Positions 1-5,314 of a stretch of 5,314 nucleotides of DNA are shown in pieces. The DNA comes from Rhodocyclaceae bacterium. GTDB lineage: Bacteria; Pseudomonadota; Gammaproteobacteria; Burkholderiales; Rhodocyclaceae. The DNA is taken from the NCBI GenBank assembly GCA_017444505.1, contig JAFSWK010000054.1:1-5314 (forward strand), read 5' to 3'. A model generated the notes under the pieces. The model saw only the letters and a program-made list of their open reading frames with translations. It made no database searches and was not told where the DNA came from. How positions within the stretch are numbered: the stretch's first letter is position 1; every line of letters begins with the position of its first letter. A program made the position numbers and the translations under genes.

Positions 1-1
1 G

Positions 2-220
2 AACATGAAGCTGCGCTCCGCGCTGATGATTTCGCTCAAACAGCATGTGACCCGCGCGGGGCTGAACCAGACCCAGGCGGCCAAATTGTTCGGCGTCACC
101 CAGCCGCGCGTCTCTGACTTGTTGCGCGGCAAAATCAATCTGTTCAGTCTGGATGCGCTGGTGGTGATGGCGGCGGCGGCGGGGCTGCATGTGGAAATGC
201 GGGTGAGGGACGCCGCATAA
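2..220 (+). CDS. Helix-turn-helix (XRE/HigA antitoxin-like) protein, 5'-truncated
   Basis: Small DNA-binding protein, probably a repressor or the antitoxin of a type II toxin-antitoxin pair. The visible part is about 72 residues, counted from the first internal Met at base 5. A classic helix-turn-helix spans residues 20-42: QTQAAKLFG is the first helix, and VTQPRVSDLLRG holds the turn and recognition helix. The stretch KINLFSLDALVVMAAAAGL is typical of the HTH_37/XRE family. Family members as I recall them run about 90-100 residues, with roughly 20 residues before the MKLRSALM motif. The frame is open to the left edge (the codon before the ATG is AAC, Asn), so the true start is probably off the window. 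The Met at base 5 could be a start, but no ribosome site is visible because the sequence begins there. The gene ends with TAA and converges with the DOMON-like gene. A HigB/RelE-type toxin may lie upstream, but this cannot be seen. The DNA-binding fold is well supported; the antitoxin role is inference. Confidence 0.85.
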   Translation, partial: NMKLRSALMISLKQHVTRAGLNQTQAAKLFGVTQPRVSDLLRGKINLFSLDALVVMAAAAGLHVEMRVRDAA

Positions 221-228
221 GGCGAACA

Positions 229-260
229 CGCGCAGCCGCGAATGTGCGGCTATGTGCGCG
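229..260. terminator. GC-rich imperfect hairpin between convergent genes, possible bidirectional terminator
   Basis: A perfect 6-bp stem is formed by AGCCGC (234-239) and GCGGCT (246-251), with a 6-base loop. It can be extended by CGCGC (229-233) pairing with GCGCG (256-260) across a 4-base bulge (252-255). It sits just after the TAA of the helix-turn-helix gene and overlaps the TAG stop (252-250) of the DOMON-like gene, which is where a shared terminator would be expected. Neither strand has a clear run of T after the stem, so it is not a canonical intrinsic terminator. It may only slow transcription or protect 3' ends. Confidence 0.35.
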
Positions 261-780
261 CCTCATCGTCGGGCAGGGCGCGGAAGGCTTCGGGGTGATG
301 AAAATCGGGTTTTTCTGCCGGATGCGCCAGCGCGAGGTGAAAGCACTGACCCTCTTGCGTTTCCAGCACCAGCGAAAGAGCGAAGCGGGTGGCTTGCGCG
401 TCGACGGGCAGGCGGGTGGTGAGCCGGAAGCCATCGGTGCGCGGCTGGCAGACGATGGCGGGGGCGGGGAGGTCTGTGCGCGGGGTTTGTCCCGTGCGGG
501 TGGCGCGAAAGTCATACGCCGCCCAGTGGCCGGAGGGGGAAAGGTTGTATTCGCGGTAACTGCCGTCGGCGCGGGCGAAGAAGGCTTCGCAGCAGGTGTG
601 TTGCCACAGATTGTCGCGGAATTCGGGCGCCGCAGCAGGCGGCGGCAGGACGAGCGCGGTGGCGGTGACAATCTGGTAGCACAGTTGCCAGAGCTCGCCT
701 GCGCGGAAAAAAACGACGCGGGCAGAGAGCGGCGCGGGAAATGTTTCAGCGGGGTGGACGTGCAGAACCAGTGGCGTCAT
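250..780 (-). CDS. DOMON-like domain-containing protein (uncharacterised)
   Basis: A 176-residue protein that I recognise as the small bacterial DOMON-like family, related to beta-sandwich domains that elsewhere bind haem or sugars. Its ligand is unknown. Supporting motifs are LWQHTCCEAFF (residues 58-68), YREYNLSPSGHWAAYDF (75-91), and the C-terminal HPAEKPDFHHPEAF (153-166), which I recall as conserved in this family. There is no signal peptide or membrane segment, so it is probably cytoplasmic. It has five cysteines (34, 63, 64, 111, 146), including an adjacent pair. The start is the ATG at 780-778. It overlaps the yhdP stop as ATGA, and translation from there gives a protein of family-like length. 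The frame stays open 227 codons further upstream through yhdP, but that part is an out-of-frame shadow. The overlap implies coupled translation with yhdP. Family assignment is good; function is unknown. Confidence 0.85.
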   Translation of the reverse strand: MTPLVLHVHPAETFPAPLSARVVFFRAGELWQLCYQIVTATALVLPPPAAAPEFRDNLWQHTCCEAFFARADGSYREYNLSPSGHWAAYDFRATRTGQTPRTDLPAPAIVCQPRTDGFRLTTRLPVDAQATRFALSLVLETQEGQCFHLALAHPAEKPDFHHPEAFRALPDDEART

Positions 781-797
781 GGTGCGTGGGTTTCCTT
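777..797 (-). promoter_or_regulatory. Translational coupling site: ATGA stop-start overlap with SD-like AAGGA
   Basis: On the minus strand the last yhdP codon and the first codon of the DOMON-like gene share ATGA (780-777). An AAGGA stretch (797-793), inside the last yhdP codons, lies 12 bases before the ATG. This is longer than the ideal spacing, so re-initiation by ribosomes finishing yhdP probably contributes. It fixes the DOMON-like start and supports co-transcription. Confidence 0.55.
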
Positions 798-3700
798 TTC
801 CTCTTTGGCGGCGGGGGCGCTGGCGGCGAGGCGTTCGACTTCCGGATTCGCCCAGTGGCCGAAGATGCGATAGCGCGAGGTGAGCGCGCGGGAGACGGGG
901 TCGTTCAGCGCCTTTTGCGCAATGTAGGCGGCAATGGCTGCGGGCGGGAAGGCAAGACCGGCGGCGGCGGCCACGGGCGTGGCGACGGACGGGGTGATGG
1001 TGGCGGTCAGCTCTTGCGTTTGCGCCTGCAAATCCGCCGCGCCGGTAATCAGGATGCTGGCCGAAGGGCCGTGGATGTGCAAATCCTCGGTGCGCAAAAT
1101 GCCGTTTTCCAGACGGAAATGGGCGCTGGCGGCATCGAAGGCGAAGCCTTGGCCGAAAACATCCTGAAAATCGCCGGTGAGACGGCGCGGAATGCTTTGC
1201 AGGCTGAAGACGCTCAACAGCCGCCCCATGCCCGGTTCGATGGTGCGAAAACTGCTGTTGGCGGCGTTCAGTTCGCCCGCACCATCCAGCGCGCCACGGA
1301 AAAATTGCAGCGGCGAACCCGGCCAGTCCAACTGGCCTGCCAGCGCGCCCGTGCCGCCGGCGAGCACGTCGGGCTGGTTGAGGCGGGCGAGAAAGCGGCC
1401 AATGTCGCGCAGCGCCAGCGAAAAGCGGGTGCGGGTGCGGGAAGGCGCGTGCGCGCCCCATTCGCCGCTGGCGGTGAGCGTGGCATCTTCGTTGATGAGT
1501 TCGGCGCGGGAAAGCTGCCAGCCGTGTTCGTTGTTCGCCGCTTGCAGCGCAAGCCGACCGAGCGGCTGACCGTTGAGGTAGAGCTGGTCGACAATCAGGT
1601 CGACGTCCGGCAAATGGGTGCGGGCGGGGTCGGCGGGTTCGGGCGCGCTGGGGCGACCGCCTTCGGCGGTGACGGTAATCACCTGCTTTTCCGGCGGCAA
1701 GGGCGCTTCGCCAATGGCGAAGTGTTTGAGGCGCGCGCGCAGCAGGCCGTGCGCGCTTTCATCGAGCCATTGCACGGGGCCTGCGGCCAAGGTGCTGTCG
1801 ACATGGCCTTGCCAGCCGCGAGCGGGCAGGGCATCCAGTTGCAGGTTGAGGGCGCGCCCGGGCGTGTCGAAAAGCTGGAAACGTTCGGCGCGCAGGCGCA
1901 CCGTGCACGGCGGGCACAGCGGCGCGCGCGCCCGGGACGATGCGCCGGAATCCGCGCCAGTCTGTTGCAGGAAGGTGCGCCAGTCGTCGAAGTTGATGTC
2001 CGGCAGATTCGCCTCTACCGCCAGCCCTTGCGCGGGCAGGGGCGCGGCGGTAAAGACGCCCAGCGCGCCTTGGGCAAGGTGCCAGTCATCGCCTTGCGGC
2101 GTGGCTTGCCAGCGAATTGCACCCTGCAGGCGCGGCGGCAATTCCCAGTCAAGATGCAGGTGTTCGGGCGTGTGGCGCAGCGCAAATTGCATCGGCCAGG
2201 CGGCATCCTCGGCCTTGGCCAGCGGCGCGGGCGCGGTAGAGGCCAGCCCCGTGAGGTTGCTGGTGAGCTGAATTTCGTCGCGCCCTTTGTGTAGCTGCGC
2301 GTGCAGTTGCACCGGCGTTTGCCCGCGCAGGGCGCTCATGGCACCGAGCAGGGCGGCGGGCGCATTCGGGTTTTGGGCAAGCTGCTGGCGCAGGGCGTCG
2401 GCATCAAACAGCAACTGGCCGGAGAGGGTCGGCCCCGCCTGCGTGTTTTCAGAAGTCAGTTGCAGCGGATGCCCCAGCCACTGGCCGCCGATTTCGTCGA
2501 TGGCCAGCTCTTCCAGCGTAAAGCGCAGCCGCAGCCGCGCCGCTTCCACTGGCGGCCAGGGCGAGAGGGCAACGCGGTTGTCGGCAAACTGAAACTCGCC
2601 CTGCGCCTGCGATTGTTCGGGGGTGTCCAGCGCAATGTCGAGCGCCAGACGCAAACCGGCTTCCCCCGTGGGCGTGAGCATTGTCACCCAGTTGGCGACG
2701 CGCTCGCGCACCGGACTTTCTTGTATGAAGCGCAGAAAGTCGCCCGTCTCGCCGCGCGCATCCCCTTGTAGCACCAAGTGGGGCGAGTCTGCGCCGAGGT
2801 CGGCAATCTGCGCCGCGACGGGGGTGAGCTGCACGCCGTACAGACGGCCTTGCGCTTCTTCGATGAACATGCCGGTGCCGTGAAAACGCAGCCGTCCGCG
2901 AATATCGTGCATTTCCGGCCAGCCTTCGTAAGGACGCAGGCGCACGCCTTCGGCGTTCATGGCAATCGAAAATTCGCCCTCATCGTGCGCAAACGGAAAA
3001 TCCGCCAGCGCGCCGCGCAAGGTGAGCGTGACCTCGCGCGCCGTGCCTGCGGTGAGGTAGTTGCGCAGCCAGTCGCGGGCGGCTTCGGGCACGACGTGCG
3101 GCAGATAGCGCCAGGCGGCCGCGCCGTCGGCCTGCGCGAGGCGGGCGGAAAGGTCGATGCGCGCGCTGCTGCCGTCGGCGGGCAGGGTGAGCGTGCCTTC
3201 GGCCTCGCCGCCTTGCGCATCCGCGTTGGCAAAGCGCGCTTCGTGCAGGGTCAGATGCAAACTGCCGTCGTGCTGGCGCTGCCAGCGCAGGCGGGCTGCC
3301 AGCGTGTGGAAGGCAAGCTGGCCTGCGTCGGCGGGAAAGACTTCGGGCAGCGCCAGATGGCCGTCGTGGAGCGATAGCGATGCCGCACCGCGCGCGGCGT
3401 TGCCGTGCAGACGCACATCGGCATGATGCAGGCCGGGGATTGCGCCGTGCGGCTGCATGGACAAATCGCGCAAGTCCAGACTGGCCTGCCAGTGCTGCGC
3501 ATCCTCAAAGCGCAGCGAACCGTGCAGACGTTCGGCTTGACCGGCGGGCGCGTCGGCGGCGTGCGTGGGCTGCCAGCGCGGATGATGAATGTCGAATGCC
3601 GCCGCCTGCGGCACGATGCCGCCTTCGTCCGCAAAGGCCAGCCACAGACGCAGCGCGCCATTGCCCGCGACGCTGGCGGGCAAGTCCAGGTCGGGCAGGC

Positions 3701-4406
3701 TGCGGCGGGCAAAATCCCGAATGGCCAGAAAGTGCGCGCCTTGCAAGTCTAGATACAGGCGGGCGGCGTTGCCGGGCGCAAATTCGCCGCGCACCTCGAC
3801 GCTTTCGGCCAGCGTCTGCGGTGGTGCGGCGCGCAGCGCAAAGCGCCACGGCGTTTGCCCGCCTTGCCAGCGCAGGCTGACGTGTTTAAGCTGCACGTCC
3901 TGCTGGCCGATGGCGTCTTGCAGGTGCAGGCGGGCGTCCTGAATGGTGATGTTGCGCTGTTCGGCCAGCCAGACCAGAAAGGGATTTTCTTCCCCGCCGC
4001 CTTGCGGCGTGATGCGCTGGCCGAGCAATTCAAAACTGCCGTCGCGCAAACGGGCAAAGCGCAGCGACGGGGCGCGTACCCGCAAATGTGCGAACACGGG
4101 CTGCGCGACGAGCAGCGAGCGCCAGGAAAGTTCCGCCTGCACTTCGGGCAAATGCAGCAAGGGCGCATCTGGCGCGCCCAGCGTCACTTCCCGCAGCCGC
4201 AGCCGGGGCCGCCAGCCGTGCCAGCGCGCCTGCAACTGGTGAATGTGCACGGGCAGATGCAGGGTGGCGGAAAGGTGTTGGGCGAAGTGCTCGCGGTAGT
4301 CGTCGAGCATCGGCACCAGCCAGAGACGGGTGGTTGCCAGCACGAAAGCGAGCGGCAGCAGCAGCCAGAATGCGGCGCGGGCAAGCGGGGCAGTCAGGCG
4401 GCGCAT
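777..4406 (-). CDS. yhdP: YhdP family AsmA-like protein (TIGR02099/DUF3971), intermembrane phospholipid transport
   Basis: A complete 1209-residue protein, slightly shorter than E. coli YhdP (about 1266). E. coli YhdP, redundantly with TamB and YdbH, is implicated in moving phospholipids from the inner to the outer membrane. The family is anchored in the inner membrane, with a long beta-rich groove in the periplasm. Here a short basic N-terminus precedes one membrane helix (about residues 10-33). The family's N-terminal pattern follows: LPVHIHQLQARWHGWRPRL at 51-69. Landmarks of the central DUF3971 region are YLPHVVP...DWLRNYLTAG (434-454) and FIQESPV (about 560-566). The conserved C-terminal AsmA-like block (about 1045-1193) contains GRLLSVFSLQSIPRRL, DVFGQGFAFD and NGILRTEDL. 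A short charged tail ends in KEEKETHAP. The only cysteines are C831 and C834, as CPPC. The start is the ATG 10 bp after the glnE stop. It has no good Shine-Dalgarno sequence, so expression probably depends on coupling to glnE. Confidence 0.93.
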   Translation of the reverse strand: MRRLTAPLARAAFWLLLPLAFVLATTRLWLVPMLDDYREHFAQHLSATLHLPVHIHQLQARWHGWRPRLRLREVTLGAPDAPLLHLPEVQAELSWRSLLVAQPVFAHLRVRAPSLRFARLRDGSFELLGQRITPQGGGEENPFLVWLAEQRNITIQDARLHLQDAIGQQDVQLKHVSLRWQGGQTPWRFALRAAPPQTLAESVEVRGEFAPGNAARLYLDLQGAHFLAIRDFARRSLPDLDLPASVAGNGALRLWLAFADEGGIVPQAAAFDIHHPRWQPTHAADAPAGQAERLHGSLRFEDAQHWQASLDLRDLSMQPHGAIPGLHHADVRLHGNAARGAASLSLHDGHLALPEVFPADAGQLAFHTLAARLRWQRQHDGSLHLTLHEARFANADAQGGEAEGTLTLPADGSSARIDLSARLAQADGAAAWRYLPHVVPEAARDWLRNYLTAGTAREVTLTLRGALADFPFAHDEGEFSIAMNAEGVRLRPYEGWPEMHDIRGRLRFHGTGMFIEEAQGRLYGVQLTPVAAQIADLGADSPHLVLQGDARGETGDFLRFIQESPVRERVANWVTMLTPTGEAGLRLALDIALDTPEQSQAQGEFQFADNRVALSPWPPVEAARLRLRFTLEELAIDEIGGQWLGHPLQLTSENTQAGPTLSGQLLFDADALRQQLAQNPNAPAALLGAMSALRGQTPVQLHAQLHKGRDEIQLTSNLTGLASTAPAPLAKAEDAAWPMQFALRHTPEHLHLDWELPPRLQGAIRWQATPQGDDWHLAQGALGVFTAAPLPAQGLAVEANLPDINFDDWRTFLQQTGADSGASSRARAPLCPPCTVRLRAERFQLFDTPGRALNLQLDALPARGWQGHVDSTLAAGPVQWLDESAHGLLRARLKHFAIGEAPLPPEKQVITVTAEGGRPSAPEPADPARTHLPDVDLIVDQLYLNGQPLGRLALQAANNEHGWQLSRAELINEDATLTASGEWGAHAPSRTRTRFSLALRDIGRFLARLNQPDVLAGGTGALAGQLDWPGSPLQFFRGALDGAGELNAANSSFRTIEPGMGRLLSVFSLQSIPRRLTGDFQDVFGQGFAFDAASAHFRLENGILRTEDLHIHGPSASILITGAADLQAQTQELTATITPSVATPVAAAAGLAFPPAAIAAYIAQKALNDPVSRALTSRYRIFGHWANPEVERLAASAPAAKEEKETHAP
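2839..2850 (-). other. Near-match (11 of 12) to the AG-type Neisseriaceae DNA uptake sequence
   Basis: On the minus strand within yhdP the sequence reads AGGCCGTCTGTA, differing from AGGCCGTCTGAA at one position. It encodes Gly-Arg-Leu-Tyr in the protein, so ordinary codon choice can explain it. It is listed because it accompanies the exact core match in glnE. Confidence 0.2.
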
Positions 4407-4416
4407 CGGGCGGGCG

Positions 4417-5314
4417 TCATCCGAAAATCTGTTGCCACAGCGCGCGCACCGGCGCGGTGAGCGTCTGCACCTGCGCTTCGGGCACTTGCGCGCTTCGCCC
4501 GTTCAGACGGCAGACGTGCTGCATGTGGCGCAGCGTGCGATAACTCTGGGCGCAGTCGGCGGCCAGCGTGGTGTCGATGAGACCGAGTTCGGCGGCAATG
4601 CCCAGCAGCGCGATGTTGCCGAGGTTTTCGGCTAGCCGCAGGTGCTCGCGGGTGTGTCCCAGCACGAGGTACTGGATGACGAATTCCACGTCAATCAGCC
4701 CGCCGTGGCTGTGTTTGAGGTCGAACAGGCCGGACGCGGCGGGATGGTTGTCGTACATTTTCTGGCGCATGGCGAGGATGTCTTCGCGCAGTTGCGCCAA
4801 ATCGCGCGGCAAGGACAGAATTTCGCGGCGGATGGCCTCAAAGCCCGCCGCCAGCGCGGGCGAACCGGCGCAAAAGCGCGCACGGGTGAGCGCCTGATGT
4901 TCCCACACCCAAGCTTGTTCCAGTTGGTATTTGCGAAAGCCGGCCAGCGAAGAGACGATTAGCCCCGAATCGCCATCCGGACGCAGGCGCAAATCGGTTT
5001 CATAGAGCACACCGGCGGCGGTGCGGCTGGAAAGCCAGGTGTTGATGCGGCGGGCATAGCGGGTGTAGGTGTCGAAAGCCTCGGCAGCGTCGTCTTCAAA
5101 GAGAAAGACCAGGTCGAGGTCAGCGCCGTAGCCCAGTTCCTTGCCGCCCAGTTTGCCGTAGCCGATGGCGGCAAAGCGCGGCGTGTCGCAGTGTTTTTTG
5201 GTCAGCCGCTGCCAGACGCGCGCCATGCTGTGCGAGAGCGTCAAATCGGCGAGCAAGGAAAGATGGTCGGCCAGCCGCTCCACGCTCAACTGGCCGGAAA
5301 TGTCCTGCATCAGC
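4417..5314 (-). CDS. glnE: Bifunctional glutamine synthetase adenylyltransferase/deadenylylase GlnE, C-terminal part
   Basis: The last ~298 residues of GlnE, which in E. coli is about 946 residues long. GlnE attaches AMP to, or removes it from, a tyrosine of glutamine synthetase, switching that enzyme off or on according to nitrogen status signalled by PII and glutamine. The part seen belongs to the C-terminal adenylylation domain. Numbering from the first Met in the window, the nucleotidyltransferase motif GYGKLGGKELGYGADLDLVF spans 50-69, with metal-binding aspartates D64 and D66. YETDLRLRPDG (103-113) supplies the third acidic site, D106. The following helical region, which matches the GlnE C-terminal domain, includes WVWEHQALTRAR (134-145), REILSLPRD (162-170) and GGLIDVEFVIQYLVL (203-217). 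All expected catalytic residues here are intact. The frame is open to the right edge, so the Met at 5310 is internal and the N-terminal deadenylylase half is off the window. It is the first visible gene of the minus-strand train. Confidence 0.97.
   Translation of the reverse strand, partial: LMQDISGQLSVERLADHLSLLADLTLSHSMARVWQRLTKKHCDTPRFAAIGYGKLGGKELGYGADLDLVFLFEDDAAEAFDTYTRYARRINTWLSSRTAAGVLYETDLRLRPDGDSGLIVSSLAGFRKYQLEQAWVWEHQALTRARFCAGSPALAAGFEAIRREILSLPRDLAQLREDILAMRQKMYDNHPAASGLFDLKHSHGGLIDVEFVIQYLVLGHTREHLRLAENLGNIALLGIAAELGLIDTTLAADCAQSYRTLRHMQHVCRLNGRSAQVPEAQVQTLTAPVRALWQQIFG
4502..4511 (-). other. Exact match to the Neisseria DNA uptake sequence core GCCGTCTGAA
   Basis: On the minus strand, inside the last part of glnE, the 10-mer GCCGTCTGAA occurs, preceded by CT. 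Neisseriaceae DNA uptake sequences carry this core, usually preceded by AT or AG. The site falls in codons for Cys-Arg-Leu-Asn. CGTCTG is a common way of writing Arg-Leu in this window, so chance is a serious alternative. Confidence 0.3.

Noticed and set aside
169..184. GGC/GCG triplet repeat in the helix-turn-helix gene, considered as a phase-variable tract
   Set aside because: It is only about five triplet units and in frame, encoding Ala-Ala-Ala-Ala. Triplet slippage would not shift the frame, and such Ala runs are common in GC-rich genes.
575..590. 6-bp inverted repeat GCGAAG/CTTCGC with a 4-base loop in the DOMON-like gene
   Set aside because: It is explained by the codons for Glu-Ala-Phe-Phe-Ala, is short, and has no terminator-like context.
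144..671. Minus-strand open frame of 175 codons overlapping the helix-turn-helix and DOMON-like genes
   Set aside because: Its Pro/Ser/Arg-rich low-complexity translation has no family resemblance and conflicts with two supported genes.
781..1461. In-frame upstream extension of the DOMON-like gene to 403 codons
   Set aside because: The added residues are Arg/His/Pro/Ala-rich shadow sequence within yhdP. The family motifs start after the ATG at 780, which overlaps the yhdP stop as a typical coupled start.
741..2294. Long open frame (517 codons) on the + strand opposite yhdP
   Set aside because: It lies antisense to a well-recognised gene, its translation is rich in Gly, Arg and Ala with no recognisable motif, and long antisense frames are expected in GC-rich DNA with strong codon bias.
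4394..4420. Eight-codon open frame starting at the ATGA that overlaps the glnE stop
   Set aside because: It is too short and lacks a ribosome site, so it is not annotated as a gene. It is mentioned only as a possible re-initiation relay.

Overview
The window looks like an ordinary chromosomal segment of a GC-rich proteobacterium, most likely a betaproteobacterium. The best evidence is the C-terminal part of GlnE, whose catalytic and flanking motifs read like betaproteobacterial homologues as I remember them. The YhdP-type AsmA-like protein encoded directly downstream fits a Gram-negative envelope. A Neisseriaceae-like relative is possible but unproven, because one exact and one near-match to the Neisseria DNA uptake core lie within genes.

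Layout. At the left edge (2-220, + strand) is the 3' part of a small helix-turn-helix gene of the HigA/XRE antitoxin-like type. After a 29-bp convergent gap containing a GC-rich hairpin, the rest of the window is one minus-strand gene train, read right to left. It comprises glnE (5314-4417, 5' end off the window), yhdP (4406-777, complete, 1209 aa) and a 176-aa DOMON-like protein (780-250). The glnE-yhdP gap is 10 bp, and yhdP overlaps the DOMON-like gene by 4 bp (ATGA). The three genes are therefore probably one transcription unit whose promoter lies beyond the right edge. No stretch over 300 bases lacks a gene.

Roles. GlnE modifies glutamine synthetase according to nitrogen status. YhdP is an inner-membrane-anchored, periplasm-spanning protein implicated in E. 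coli in phospholipid movement to the outer membrane. The DOMON-like protein has no known role; its coupling to yhdP is the main functional clue. I see no mobile element, RNA gene, CRISPR array or novel multi-gene system. The most interesting observations are modest: a lone CPPC motif holding the only two cysteines of YhdP, the coupled DOMON-like gene, and the truncated antitoxin-like gene whose partner would lie just outside the window.
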